Positions 1-8,923 of a stretch of 52,948 bases of DNA are shown here, piece after piece. Numbering within the stretch: position 1 is the first letter of the stretch; each line of letters opens with the position of its first letter. The translations under genes were made by a program, and so were the position numbers. The stretch covers positions 1-52,948 of the forward strand of contig NZ_JACMYO010000040.1 of the NCBI RefSeq assembly GCF_020889685.1, read 5' to 3'. The notes beneath the pieces were generated by a model. The model had not been told where the DNA came from. It was given only the letters and a program-made list of their open reading frames with translations, and ran no database searches. This DNA comes from Bradyrhizobium oropedii (GTDB lineage Bacteria > Pseudomonadota > Alphaproteobacteria > Rhizobiales > Xanthobacteraceae).

Positions 1-58
1 ATTCATCGGATTCTTGAATCTGAACCGTACCGACGCGTCAACCGCTCAACTCGAGAGC

Positions 59-412
59 TCAGCTGGCAACCTGATATTGCCGCACCGGATGGCGGACCAT
101 CGCATCGATATCGATGCCGTCAAGAATCCAGTGCAATTGCTCGGTCGTAAGCCGGACGACCGCCTCCTGGCGGCGCGGCCATCGGAACTTGTCCTCGGTC
201 AGCCGCTTCAGGACCAGCACAAAGCCGGACCGGTCGAAGAACAGCAACTTCATCCGGTCGCAACGGCGATTGCAGAACGCAAAAACCGCCGGAGTGAATG
301 GATCGAGCGCCATCGTCTCCTGGACCAGGACCGCAAGGCTATTGATGCCAGCCCGGAAGTCGATCGGCTCACGGTGCAGATAGACCTGCAGGTCACCGCC
401 CAGTCTGAACAT
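59..412 (-). CDS. tnpB: IS66 accessory protein TnpB
   Basis: The 117-aa product matches the IS66 Orf2/TnpB family: it opens with MFRLGGDLQVYLHREPIDFR and contains the typical blocks FAFCNRRCDRMKLLFFDRSG and LTEDKFRWPRR. TnpB is required together with TnpA and TnpC for IS66 transposition; its biochemical role is poorly known. The start overlaps the end of tnpA by 20 bases, the usual translational coupling in these elements. Length is normal for the family and no frameshift is seen. Confidence 0.9.
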   Translation of the reverse strand: MFRLGGDLQVYLHREPIDFRAGINSLAVLVQETMALDPFTPAVFAFCNRRCDRMKLLFFDRSGFVLVLKRLTEDKFRWPRRQEAVVRLTTEQLHWILDGIDIDAMVRHPVRQYQVAS

Positions 413-869
413 GGCCCAGTGCTCCGATGATCGCCGTCAATGCATCCACATCGCCGCATTCCAGCGCGAGCTTCACGCCGTTCGGCAGCGACACGCTCAC
501 TTTGGCCGGAGAACAAAAAGCTGCAGTCCCTTTGGGTTCCGAAGCACGCACTTCATCGCAAGTCGCCGGCAAATCCACCGTCGCCACGCCGTCTTGCCGC
601 GACAGGGCTCGATCGGCGGACCCCTCAAGCTGAACCGGGATGAACGCCGGGCGTGAGGACGGCGGCAGCGACCTGGTCGCGGTGTGCTTCTTGATCCACT
701 TCCGAAGCAGGTTCGCGTTGACCCCATGTTCGAGCGCAAGCCTCGATACCGAAACCCCAGGCTCAAGGCAGGCCGTGACAAGACGCTCTTTCGATGCCGC
801 CTCGTAGCGCCGGCGACCGTTCCGGCCAACAAGCCTGACCCGCAGTTTCTGATCATCCGCTGCCATCAC
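393..869 (-). CDS. tnpA: IS66 accessory protein TnpA
   Basis: The 158-aa product has an N-terminal helix-turn-helix of the IS3/IS66 Orf1 type (SRLALEHGVNANLLRKWIKK, about residues 41-60) followed by a variable Pro/Ser-rich middle and a conserved tail (VSLPNGVKLALECGDVDALT). This is the IS66 TnpA architecture. It presumably binds the element ends. The gene is first in the IS66 operon, with tnpB overlapping its end. It looks intact. Confidence 0.85.
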   Translation of the reverse strand: MMAADDQKLRVRLVGRNGRRRYEAASKERLVTACLEPGVSVSRLALEHGVNANLLRKWIKKHTATRSLPPSSRPAFIPVQLEGSADRALSRQDGVATVDLPATCDEVRASEPKGTAAFCSPAKVSVSLPNGVKLALECGDVDALTAIIGALGHVQTGR

Positions 870-870
870 A

Positions 871-897
871 AGGTGTCCACCTATTTGGTGGACACCT
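871..897. repeat. Perfect 11-bp inverted repeat upstream of IS66 tnpA
   Basis: AGGTGTCCACC and its exact complement GGTGGACACCT flank a 5-base loop (TATTT). The palindrome sits directly before the tnpA start on the minus strand and inside the IS66 end at 947. It could be an operator or a hairpin limiting read-through into the element; nothing in the sequence decides between these. Confidence 0.6.
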
Positions 898-947
898 CAT
901 GCATCAGAGCACTCAAAAGCAAAAGGTGCGGAGAAATTCGCGCTTAC

Positions 948-1564
948 CGTCAAAATTGCTGATCATCTGATCAAAGGGGCCCACGATCGAGGTGCCAGCT
1001 GCGCATGAGTTCAAAGCGGCGGAACAGAGCGACGTCGTGCTCCGTCGAAATCTTGCCGATGATACGGAGCATCTCTTCGGTCGCGGCGGTCGGCCTCTCC
1101 TGTTGGTCAAGCACAGCGGGTGCGCATTGAAGGCTCATAAGGACTACGTCGGCGTTCGCGCCCGAGAGGTGATCTAGGCCCCGAAGAATGGCCGCTCCAA
1201 CGTCGTCTAGAAATTAGTCTTTCCATGCGGCGTTCGTGCCGATTTGCCAAATTACCAGCGCTGGTTTGAACGCGAGCACGTCGTTCTTGAATCGCGCAGC
1301 CTCGTCTGGCGCCTCTTGGCCGTTTAAGCCGACATTATGCATATTGATCTTTGGGCCCGGGAAGCGGGCGCTCAGCGCGGGCGCGAGCTTGTTCGGGTAC
1401 GAGTTCTCCTTTGAACTCGCTCCTTCGCCTACCGTCGACGAAGAACCGATGGCAACAATGCTTACATCGTCGGGACCGTGCAGTGCCTCAGCCAGGAGGG
1501 GCAAATGCTGGCCCAACGAGATGAGGTCCTCACGCGTCTCGCAGCTTGGGTTTGCCGACGTCAT
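948..1564 (-). pseudogene. SGNH/GDSL-type hydrolase, broken
   Basis: The N-terminal 116 codons encode an SGNH hydrolase start, with the block I serine in VAIGSSSTVGEGA and the block III asparagine-like region MHNVGLNGQEAP, then VIWQIGTNAAWKD. A TAA stop follows at about 1214-1216, but the same frame continues with sensible family sequence (FLDDVGAAILRGLDHL, VVLMSLQCAPAVLDQQE), so one base change made the stop. A frameshift follows near 985 (FDQMISNFDG is in another frame), and the IS66 end at 947 removes the C-terminus. The substrate is unknown; related enzymes are often exported esterases. Confidence 0.75.
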
Positions 1565-1588
1565 CTTCTGCGCTTCCTGGCCAGATGG

Positions 1589-2504
1589 TTATCCGTTAGT
1601 CGGAGCTGTCACTTGGTAGGTATAAGGGCACTGCGACGAACTGAAGACGTCGTTCAGGTACCGCGCCAAGCGTAGGCCAGCGAAGCCGAGTTGCTGCGTT
1701 ACGAGTGGTGTAGCCCGATCGTAATAAGCTTGGTCCAGGGTATCACCAGCTACCCAGATATTGCGGGCGATCGCTTCATTGTGAGCATCCTCAGTCCACA
1801 TGACCGGATCGTGCTTGGTGTCGGTCTTCGCAGCATCGCTGGTCAGCCAACCTGACTCAAGATTATCGACAGAAGTCGGCCAATTGTACTCCATCGCGCG
1901 TATCAAGGTCGTCTCCCACATCTTGTGAAGATTGTCGGGCGGCGTCGAACACTTGTCCGCCGTGCAGGTCTTGCCCTTGAACTGGATCACCTTGATTGCG
2001 ATCCCGTTGCCGCCGCTGCTTTCCCATATCGTGTGAAACGGCTGATGAATGTCACCGACGAAGTGAACGGCGAATTTGAGGGCTCGAAGCTGTTGTCGCC
2101 GGCGGTGCAACGCAGGTCATTCTTTAAACGCGAGAGCTCGTTAATGACGCAGTCGCCTTGCTCAGGCTTCTCCTTGGGGCACTCTGTTGCCGGATCGTAG
2201 TGCGTGTCCTGTCGCGGAATATCGACGAAATGCCAGTTATAGGTCTCATTCGGCTTTGGACCATTGTAGCGGACCTCGTCAGCCCAGGTCGAAATCGAGG
2301 CAAGTGACGGGGTCGTGCCGCGTTGGGGCTCGCCTGAAGTATCTAGGTTATGGCCTGCGCCGCGTTCTGAGAGAGCCGCCGCTGTGCGATTTCAGTGACG
2401 ATCGAATGCCCTTCTTCGCCCCAGGCCCATGCATTGGAAGTTGTCAGGGTCAAAATCAACGACAGAAGAATTCGGCGCTTCGCAAATTTGAATCGACCGC
2501 TCAT
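1589..2504 (-). pseudogene. S1/P1-type single-strand nuclease, broken
   Basis: The start at 2504 follows a GAGG ribosome site and encodes a signal peptide ending before WAWGEEGHSIVTEIAQRRL; the mature N-terminal Trp is a zinc ligand in S1/P1 nucleases. A TAG at 2343-2345 interrupts the frame. The middle part (STWADEVRYNGPKP, TYNWHFVDIP) is in a second frame and the C-terminal 170 codons (FAVHFVGDIHQPFHT, typical metal-ligand block) in a third. So there is one nonsense codon and at least two frameshifts. The intact ancestor would have been a periplasmic or secreted zinc nuclease of about 300 residues. Confidence 0.8.
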
Positions 2505-2644
2505 GAGCCCATCCTCGAAGTAAGTAAGATGATTATTTTTGATCCGTTTGTTCGACTTTAGCTAGAAAATGGTCCATAGTGCAATCTAGCGCTTGAATTG
2601 TTTTACGACGGAACGCCGCAGGCTCATTTTAGAAGACCCTCGCG

Positions 2645-2893
2645 ATGACTGGCGAATCGCCCGGTTATAGAATGCCCGAGAAGCTGTACGATATCGCTGA
2701 TTTGCTGCAAGGATATGATCCGAGCGATAAGTTGGCTTTTGTAAAGTCATGGGATTTCGGGGCGTACGGTCGCTACATTTCAGACGGGGCTGCAACGCCC
2801 GCCTCACTCGAGATTAGACTTGCTCAGGCAGAGCATGACGCGCGCATTGGAGAAGCCTTGGAACGCGTTTCTCGATCGCGAGCCGAAACCTGA
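2645..2893 (+). CDS. Hypothetical 82-aa protein
   Basis: This short frame begins MTGESPGYRMPEKLYDIADL and has no motif I recognise. It is hydrophilic, with a predicted helical C-terminus (EIRLAQAEHDARIGEALERV), no signal peptide and no membrane segment. The ribosome site is weak. It lies between decayed genes and may itself be a remnant. The codon pattern is acceptable for a high-GC genome, which is the only reason to list it. Confidence 0.35.
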   Translation: MTGESPGYRMPEKLYDIADLLQGYDPSDKLAFVKSWDFGAYGRYISDGAATPASLEIRLAQAEHDARIGEALERVSRSRAET

Positions 2894-3038
2894 GTTGGTT
2901 GGGGCCGGTTCACCCGCTTTATGGTAGTCTCCTGCCCAGAAGGTGCTTCCTTGGAGGGCGACGGGTTGTATCCTATTTCGGTGACCAGATTGGGGTCGGC
3001 ATCAATTCGAAGCACCTGTTCAGCTACAGGAGACGAAC

Positions 3039-3493
3039 ATGGCCTCTCACGGGAAAAAGGTCCGAGTAAAATCAGTTTCCCTTAGCGTTCTTGGTATCGG
3101 TGGTGGCGTAGGGGGAGGTAAGCGACGCAGAACAAAAAGCGGTCCAAGGATTGATTTGCGTACATGGAAGATCGCCGTATATTGTTCAATACGCCCGATC
3201 AGCAGATGCGGGAAAAGGCCGATCCGTCTGTTGACGACATACGCAGCGAGTGCACCAATGTTATTGGCAAGCTCGATAGCAAATCACCTGCTGAGGCCGC
3301 TGTACGCGGGATACGACGGGCTTGTCACCAATTTCTTTCGCAGATAGGTGGTCCGGGACGGGCCGAGACCGACTTTTATTTCGCCCTAGGAGAACTCCGT
3401 GCGGCTGTTGGCCTCCATGTTGCCGCCCTTTCTCAGGCTTACAATGTGGGGGTCGAGGACCAACTCGCGCGCATACTGCCTAAAGACGATTAG
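3039..3493 (+). pseudogene. Small conserved protein resembling DUF6650, frameshifted
   Basis: Three frames join into one plausible protein. The first reads MASHGKKVRVKSVSLSVLGI to about 3115. The second, near 3118-3155, reads SDAEQKAVQGLI. The third, from 3164 to the stop at 3493, reads MEDRRILFNTPDQ and continues with FLSQIGGPGRAETDFYFALG. The combination of a short Ser/Gly-rich start with an EDRR-(I/V)-L-(F/Y)-N block is what I recall for the DUF6650 family, whose function is unknown; that assignment is from memory. Two frameshifts mean the full protein is not made, although the last 109 codons remain open. Confidence 0.5.
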
Positions 3494-4080
3494 CTGATCG
3501 ATCTTTCGGTCAGATGACGATATGCGGCTATCGTGCTTCGGCTCGCAGTTTGGGATTCGGAACCTTTCCGTCTTTTTGCGTTGCGCGCGCTTGAAGCGCT
3601 CGCCGCGATACCGTCATTGCCGGCTCTTGGCAATATTCTGACCACGTCCGGCGACCTCGCCCGGGGATACGATGGCAAGGCTGACCAGGCGCGTCTGTGG
3701 CTCAACGTCAGGCATAGCGCCCTGAAGGACCGGGGGGCGAAGCCTTACAAGTCCGACCTGGTTCTACGGCCTCTGCCTATAGTCAGGGTTCTTCAGGGAC
3801 GACTAACGGGGGCGGGGAGATCGATGCGCGGCGTGCTTTCCACTATCTCGTCCTGCCGAACTGAACCCATGCGCAGGTCTGGACGATGGGACTTCATGCG
3901 GAGCAGGATGCGTCGGCCGCGTATTGCGCGTTCGATCTGGACGGCGATATCGCTTGATTCGCTCAGGCGGCCAAAGTCGTTATCGATTGCGGGCAGGCGA
4001 GGAGATGGACAGAAGTCAGCCGATATGATCGGTGGCGCGTCAGAATAATAATCTGCCAGAGCGATGAGTGAGAGAATGAA
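3494..4080 (+). other. Unassigned, probably decayed coding DNA
   Basis: A 171-codon frame (3533-4048) is open, but its second half is Arg/Ser-rich and unlike a normal protein. Another frame across 3815-4020 gives better looking peptides (RRAFHYLVLPN, VWTMGLHAEQDASAAYCAFD), interrupted by stops. This suggests an eroded gene rather than an intact one. Since a type III effector fragment follows directly, the stretch may be the remains of its upstream part, but no sequence match supports that. Confidence 0.25.
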
Positions 4081-4093
4081 GTGTTAATTCAAG

Positions 4094-4542
4094 GATCGCG
4101 GACAGCCGGTCGACGAGATCGAGGTCTACCTCGCCTACCAGACCCAGTTGCGCGAGCCGCTGGAGCTGCGACACGTCGCCCCCGACATGCGCTTTTTGAC
4201 GGTCTCTCACGTTACCGGCGACGACGTTGCGAGCGCGATCGCAACGGTGCGACAGCGGGAAGCCACAGGCTTTGCGGACTATCTAGCAACGCGTTGGCAA
4301 CCTTGGGAAACGGTGCTCAGGCGCACTGCCCCCGAAGAGCATGCAGAAATGGAGGAGCGGCTCGTCGATGCGATGGGCGAGGAGTTTCAAGTTCGGCTGA
4401 ACCAAGGGCTCGCCGAAGTGGGCCTAGCGGGCGATGCCGATGCCGAGCGGACGCTCGGACCTCAAACCCTAACGAGATCGCCCTCGAGATCAAAAGCGAG
4501 GTGATGCACCGGGTGCTTGGGGCGCACGGCATCGAGCTGTAA
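4094..4542 (+). pseudogene. C-terminal fragment of a NEL-type E3 ubiquitin ligase effector (NopM/IpaH-like)
   Basis: The frame DEIEVYLAYQTQLREPLEL, then FADYLATRWQPWETVLRR and MEERLVDAMGEEFQVRL, matches the last third of the NEL domain of rhizobial NopM-like and Shigella IpaH-like effectors. These are delivered by type III secretion into host cells, where a catalytic cysteine transfers ubiquitin. Here the leucine-rich repeats and the part of NEL with that cysteine are absent, and a frameshift at about 4462-4470 moves the last 25 residues (NEIALEIKSEVMHRVLGAHG) into another frame. The piece is therefore a non-functional relic. Confidence 0.75.
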
Positions 4543-4630
4543 AGATCGGTTAGACCAATGGTACAGATTGCTGTCGTGAGCTCGCGCCGCGCTCAGTGGA
4601 CAGAGCCCGGCATGCTGATCGGGCTGCGGA

Positions 4631-4653
4631 GGCATCGCTTATTCAGCGATGCC
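4631..4653. repeat. Perfect 9-bp hairpin downstream of the effector relic
   Basis: GGCATCGCT and AGCGATGCC flank a 5-base loop. It lies 90 bases after the stop of the NEL fragment, inside a short 43-codon frame (4558-4689) that I do not consider supported. There is no T-run on either side, so a classical terminator is unlikely. Confidence 0.4.
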
Positions 4654-4783
4654 ATCCTTACTCAGTGTGTGATGGCGATCGAACAGTAAATTGCCGCCTC
4701 TATATCGATGTGAATTCCGGTATTGGAATTGCCGCCGTGAGCCTTTGACAAGAAGCAGCTCCGCCCTCACGCGGCTGAGACAC

Positions 4784-5092
4784 TCAAGGAAGAACGAAAA
4801 GCCCCAGCATCTTCTGGGGGACCTGGAGGCCGGGATGCTGGGGCTCTCGTCGCCTTATCAAGAGAAGCAAACGGATAGGCGGCGTCATTGTGCATTGCAA
4901 AGTCGATTCGTCAAACCGGAGGGCATGCTTGTCTCTCGGGCATGCCAACTGCCGCGCGGCAATGAGGATGACAGTGCCCAGCCAGATTGTCGCGCTATAG
5001 CCAACCATCCGAAAGCCAAATCCCACCGGAGCTTTGCCCGTCAGTTCGCGGCGGACATGCAGGCCTTTCAGGCCGAGCGCGGCTACATCCAA
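4784..5092 (-). CDS. Hypothetical small membrane protein
   Basis: The 102-codon frame starts MDVAALGLKGLHVRRELTGK and has one hydrophobic stretch (MVGYSATIWLGTVILIAA, about residues 29-46) that could span the membrane once. The last 25 codons run through a strong terminator hairpin at 4800-4845, which is unusual for a real gene end, so the frame may have been extended by a mutation near 4870. No family is recognised. Confidence 0.3.
   Translation of the reverse strand: MDVAALGLKGLHVRRELTGKAPVGFGFRMVGYSATIWLGTVILIAARQLACPRDKHALRFDESTLQCTMTPPIRLLLLIRRREPQHPGLQVPQKMLGLFVLP
4791..4845 (-). terminator. Rho-independent terminator, leftward
   Basis: A perfect 12-bp stem (AGCCCCAGCATC at 4800-4811 against GATGCTGGGGCT at 4834-4845) is followed on the minus strand by TTTTCGTTCTT. 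Stem strength and the T-rich tail fit an intrinsic terminator for leftward transcription. It would end transcripts coming from the small membrane-protein frame, and possibly read-through from the 748-aa gene. Confidence 0.65.
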
Positions 5093-5403
5093 CCGGATCG
5101 TCCGCCGGGACCAAGCACATGTTTCCGCCTGCCGCGCTCAGCGGCTATAGCTTCCTGCCCGCGCGCCGATCTTCGGCGCCACCAATCGCCTCCTAGTGAG
5201 AGCTTACTTGCCGGTGATCGAAAATGATCCGGCTCGCCGGCCGACGAGCCTCTCGTTGATTTGGTGCGTGTTTTCTTCCCCCGAGTTCCATCCTTTGGGA
5301 GATGGAGTTGAAGGGCCCGGTGCGGCTCAGGTAATCCGCCGAGCCGACCTGGAGGCATGAAAGCTGCCATCGAACGGCTTACTGCCGCGAGACAAGAAGC
5401 TCA
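5093..5403. other. No supported gene
   Basis: About 310 bases between the small membrane-protein frame and the end of the 748-aa gene. Open frames here are Arg/Pro/Gly-rich and look like chance. No promoter or repeat was recognised. Confidence 0.4.
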
Positions 5404-7650
5404 CTAGATTCCCAGTCGCCCCATCTGCGCCGACACGTGTCCCGGATCGGGAAGGTGGTACCACGCCTGGCCGCCAGCTGCGGTGCTCAACAACGACCTA
5501 CAAAACGCAGGTGTGAGCTTGCCGCGGTGGATCACGACGTTCTCGTGCCCCTCGGCGGCTCGAGCGTTCTGCCAGTTCTGATTATAGCCGCGCTGTTCAT
5601 TGGACTTCACGTGGCAAGCGGCGAAGTCGCGGTCGCCCAGCGTTGCCAATTGCCAGGCATATACCGGCCGCTTGGTATGGATGTGCACCCACATCGGGCT
5701 TGGCGTCGCACCACTGCGGAGCGCCTTGGGCTGCAGCTTGATCTCGAACAGCGTCCCTGGCTCCTCCTTCAAGGCACGCGGTGGATCCACTGACGCCAGT
5801 TCCCCCGCCGCCCGCAACTGTTCAAGGTAATTTTGCGATGGAAACGCATAGGTCTTCATGCAATCGCTCGTGATCGCTGCCTTTCCCGCGTTCAATGAGT
5901 TTGCCTGTCCCTGCACCTGGGACCACATCGTCTTGAGCCGGACTATTTTTTCGTGCACTTCGGGCACTTGCGCAGCCGTGAGTAGGCCACGTCGGCGAGG
6001 CTCCTCCAGCGCGGCTACACAGGCCTCAATCTCGGCGGCCTGCGTCTGCGAGCGCTTAATGACGAGATCCAAGACGTGGTCGGCGTCCTCGGGTTTCATC
6101 TGGCGCGCTTGCGAGACGGCGCTTTGCTGAGCCGGCAGATCGAACTGCAGCAGCTCATCCAGTCGCTCGAGTAATCCCGCCAGTGCTTTCCTGGAGGGCG
6201 GAGCCTGCCACATCTGGAGGTGCTCGGTGGTGGATGACGCCCTCGCGCGTACCTCCTCCGCGGTCGCGAGTTTCTTGGTACCGAGATCCGAGAGCACGAT
6301 AACCTTGCCTGTCGAGGCCGTGGCCGCATCGAGCCTGGCGAGTTGCGGCTCGGGCGGGCGGGCCGTCGAACTCCCCTCGCCTGCGGCCGCTGCGCGCCTT
6401 CCTTTGCCCTTTCTGCGCGCTGCACTGCCTTCGCCCACCACGGCGGTATTTTCCGCCAGCGCAGCCCAAGCCGGCGGTTCAATCGTGGCTGCTAACTTTG
6501 GCTGCACTGCCAGCAGCCGCATGACTTCGTTCGCCGTAAGCCACGCACCTTCCACGATCTCGTCCAGCAATCCCAACGGAAGGTCAGCTCCCGTTCCGGC
6601 CTCCCTCAGCGTGGCAACCATTGAGCTCACCCCTGAAGCGAATTCCGAAAGCCGCTCCATGACTCCTTCCAGAACGGCGCGATGCTCGGCGTCGAGCGGC
6701 GCCCCGTTGCTGTTCAGAACGGCCTCCATGGTCGAGACGAACGCCGGAAAAACATCCCGGATGAAGGTACCGAGCAGACGCACCCGCCCGTTCCCGTCCA
6801 TGAGAAATTCGTGTACGGCTGGTCCGAACGTGCTCGCTTGCACATCAATCAAGACCTGCGCGAGAGCGATCAGCTGTTGCAGATACATGCATTTCGTATT
6901 GAGTGCCCAGCCGGTATGCAGTCGCAGTGCAGCCTCTTCGGCCTTGCGCATCTCGGCCGTAGCGCTTGGCAAGTCGGCAGTCGCCGCGCAGACGGTCTGC
7001 ATCCGCTCCGAGCGCAGTGCCTTCTTTCCCCACCACTCCATGCAGGCCGCATAGTGTTCCGCCACGCTTGCAACCACGCGGCTCAGCTGGTCGGGCGTAG
7101 CGGTGCCTTTGACCTTCTCGAGCCATCCTGCTGCTGTCTTTCTGTTTTCCTCAAGTTGGTAGATAATCTGCGTGGCCACCGCGTTACATTCGGCGCCCGC
7201 GTCCAGCGTGTCATCGCGGAACCGGCGAGCCCGCTCGTCGGGCAGAATGCGCCGCGCCAAATCTGGGGGCAGATGGGCGTAGTAGTCCAGAATTGCTGAG
7301 CCTGCCCTAACGACTTGGTCGATCAGCTCTTGCGCCTCGGGAAAGTTCGGGGCGTGCGAGGCCGCCCGACGACAAGTATTGAACTCCTCAAGCAGGCTGC
7401 CCAACTCTCGCTTTGCTGCGTTGATCTCGTCCCGCGTTGGCGCCACCACATCCGAAGTTGGTGGCTGGTTCGCGAGCGGCGCGGTTCTATCTTGAGGACC
7501 GGAGCGCATCCGCTCCACGACGGCGTCGAAAGATTGACTGCGTTCCCCTGGGACGAGGCGGGGCTCTAGGCTCGAACTGCTTAACCCCCCGGCGCTGTCG
7601 GATCCCGCAGCCCCAACATGCGATGTGCCAGCTCGGCCAACGCCTCTCAT
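5404..7650 (-). CDS. Large protein of 748 aa, possible type III effector
   Basis: This is an intact, long frame in a region of broken genes. The protein has no signal peptide or membrane segment. The N-terminal 50 residues are Ser/Gly/Arg-rich, as in many type III secreted proteins. Residues about 60-400 are mostly helical, then comes a basic low-complexity linker (RRKGKGRRAAAAGEGSS), a second helical part, and a compact C-terminal domain with PMWVHIHTKRPVYAWQLA and FAACHVKSNEQRGYNQNWQ. From memory this resembles the XopP/RipH (HLK) effector group, but that is unconfirmed. The start codon overlaps the stop of the 103-aa gene as ATGA, so the two are co-translated. Confidence 0.7.
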   Translation of the reverse strand: MRGVGRAGTSHVGAAGSDSAGGLSSSSLEPRLVPGERSQSFDAVVERMRSGPQDRTAPLANQPPTSDVVAPTRDEINAAKRELGSLLEEFNTCRRAASHAPNFPEAQELIDQVVRAGSAILDYYAHLPPDLARRILPDERARRFRDDTLDAGAECNAVATQIIYQLEENRKTAAGWLEKVKGTATPDQLSRVVASVAEHYAACMEWWGKKALRSERMQTVCAATADLPSATAEMRKAEEAALRLHTGWALNTKCMYLQQLIALAQVLIDVQASTFGPAVHEFLMDGNGRVRLLGTFIRDVFPAFVSTMEAVLNSNGAPLDAEHRAVLEGVMERLSEFASGVSSMVATLREAGTGADLPLGLLDEIVEGAWLTANEVMRLLAVQPKLAATIEPPAWAALAENTAVVGEGSAARRKGKGRRAAAAGEGSSTARPPEPQLARLDAATASTGKVIVLSDLGTKKLATAEEVRARASSTTEHLQMWQAPPSRKALAGLLERLDELLQFDLPAQQSAVSQARQMKPEDADHVLDLVIKRSQTQAAEIEACVAALEEPRRRGLLTAAQVPEVHEKIVRLKTMWSQVQGQANSLNAGKAAITSDCMKTYAFPSQNYLEQLRAAGELASVDPPRALKEEPGTLFEIKLQPKALRSGATPSPMWVHIHTKRPVYAWQLATLGDRDFAACHVKSNEQRGYNQNWQNARAAEGHENVVIHRGKLTPAFCRSLLSTAAGGQAWYHLPDPGHVSAQMGRLGI

Positions 7651-7958
7651 ATCTTATCTCCGATAAATTCGACAATGTGCAGTCTGCCCGGATAGCGCGC
7701 TTGGCTGACGAGTAGCTGACCGAGAGCGTTTTTTTCCGGATGCACAAGAAGGCCGAAGTCGCCGTGGGTCCACTTTCGCAGCTGCTGTACCGTTGGGGGC
7801 CGCGATGTGGAAATGGCCGCGTCAGCTGCGGGACAGTCACTAGCAGCACATAACTGCTGCGCGAGGCGCCTCGCCGTTATCTGCACTGTGGACTGCGACA
7901 GTATCGGCCGCGAGGCGATCCGTAAGAGTCCCTCCCCTCTACCGGTGGCTTCGTGCAC
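7647..7958 (-). CDS. Hypothetical 103-aa protein coupled to the 748-aa gene
   Basis: The frame begins with GTG at 7958 and ends in an ATGA overlap with the 748-aa gene. The C-terminal half (RKWTHGDFGLLVHPEKNALG, then HIVEFIGDKI) looks like a folded small domain; the N-terminal half is Ala/Thr-rich. A small gene tightly coupled upstream of a putative effector could be a secretion chaperone, but such chaperones are usually acidic and longer, so this is only a guess. No family recognised; the true start could be further upstream. Confidence 0.5.
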   Translation of the reverse strand: MHEATGRGEGLLRIASRPILSQSTVQITARRLAQQLCAASDCPAADAAISTSRPPTVQQLRKWTHGDFGLLVHPEKNALGQLLVSQARYPGRLHIVEFIGDKI

Positions 7959-8288
7959 ACGAACTGGGCCAAAGCCATCCCAAACGCTGGAAAGCAGCGA
8001 GGAGAACGCTCGCGCCCTGAATAGTGAGTTGTGGTCAGGCAGAAATGACCTGCGTATACTCGGATGGCTGACCTACGGCTGCCGCACGCGTTCCGCTCTT
8101 AGGAAGGAGACTTACACCGAAGAGCTCACGAACCGAGCGGCCATACACCGATTGTGGCGAGACGTAGAAGGCCATGAGCAACAACATTTTCTCCCAACGC
8201 ACGAATCGTGCAGAATCGACGTTTCGTAAATCCTTTGCAAAACATATCTCGCGAAGCCGCCGCCCATCCAGGCCCGGTCAGACCCACC

Positions 8289-8643
8289 TTACAGAAATAT
8301 GGCAGCGAACGCACCAAGTGCGCCGAGCGTCAGCCCGATCAGCGAACCGGCTGTCGGCAGATCCCGAAAGAGCAGAAGGGTGAGTATCGGCTCCACCACC
8401 AGAATAGTTCCGACCGATATTGCGACAATGATCCAGATATTCTTCAGATGCATGTAGCCTAGCGCGTATCCGAAAACGAGCAGGATGCCACCGAAGGATA
8501 TCAGGAGAAACATCGGCAACAGTATTGCCAGATCACCGCTGGCCTTTCCAAACTGCCGTGAAGGCAATCAGCTCGGCGATGATCGAAAGCGCTTCTCCAA
8601 GGAAAATCGCTGCCACCGCTACAATCTTCAATATCAAGCTCAT
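8289..8643 (-). pseudogene. Small four-helix exporter (SMR/EamA-like), frameshifted copy 1
   Basis: The frame opens MSLILKIVAVAAIFLGEALS and, after a one-base insertion near 8560-8565, continues in another frame as QFGKASGDLAILLPMFLLIS with three further hydrophobic helices to the stop. Comparison with the intact copy at 14498-14851 locates the extra base in the stretch corresponding to codons for ASKQFGK. The ancestral protein of about 117 residues with four membrane helices fits the small multidrug-resistance/DMT type, which exports small hydrophobic or cationic compounds. The broken form would end after the first helix. Confidence 0.8.
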
Positions 8644-8923
8644 CGGCCTCTACGGTTCCGGCTATCCAAGGCAACCGGAGACGGGGCATCGGAGTAACCG
8701 CTGAGGTTGCCTTTTCGGCCTGTCAGGCGCTTGCAAGGCGCCCGCGCGCGCCACGCCTATCGCTCCTCACGGGCACTTCAAACGTCTGCCCGGTTGTTGA
8801 CTGGACCCCGACCTGCAGCACTTCGCGTCAATCAAACCATCTTCGCTGCTTGGAGCAGCGAAGATCGTTCAGGGCGAGCCCAACCCAACCGCGTGCCGGC
8901 TGCCACACCGGCGCGATCAGGGC

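Larger units (their letters stand above)
1..947 (-). mobile_element. IS66-family element, partial (runs off the left edge)
   Basis: Two IS66 accessory genes (tnpA and tnpB) are encoded leftward. The outer end is visible at 941-947, where the minus strand reads GTAAGCG, the usual start of IS66 terminal repeats. The large transposase gene tnpC would lie left of the window. Immediately outside the end, the reading frame of an SGNH hydrolase stops abruptly, so the element appears to have inserted into that gene. The expected 8-bp target duplication cannot be checked because the other end is missing. Confidence 0.8.

Noticed and set aside
6227..7054. 275-codon plus-strand frame inside the 748-aa gene
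   Set aside because: Antisense shadow with Ala/Ser-rich composition; the minus-strand frame is far longer and protein-like.
7700..7725. Second tts-like stretch (TCGTCAGC on the minus strand)
   Set aside because: It lies inside the 103-aa reading frame and matches only 8 bases of the box.
8099..8133. Minus-strand sequence TCGTGAGCTCTTCG followed by CTCCTTCCTA, resembling a tts box upstream of the 103-aa/748-aa unit
   Set aside because: Only the first half matches the TtsI-box consensus; the central AAAGC half is absent, and the corresponding place in cassette copy 2 is related but not followed by an effector.
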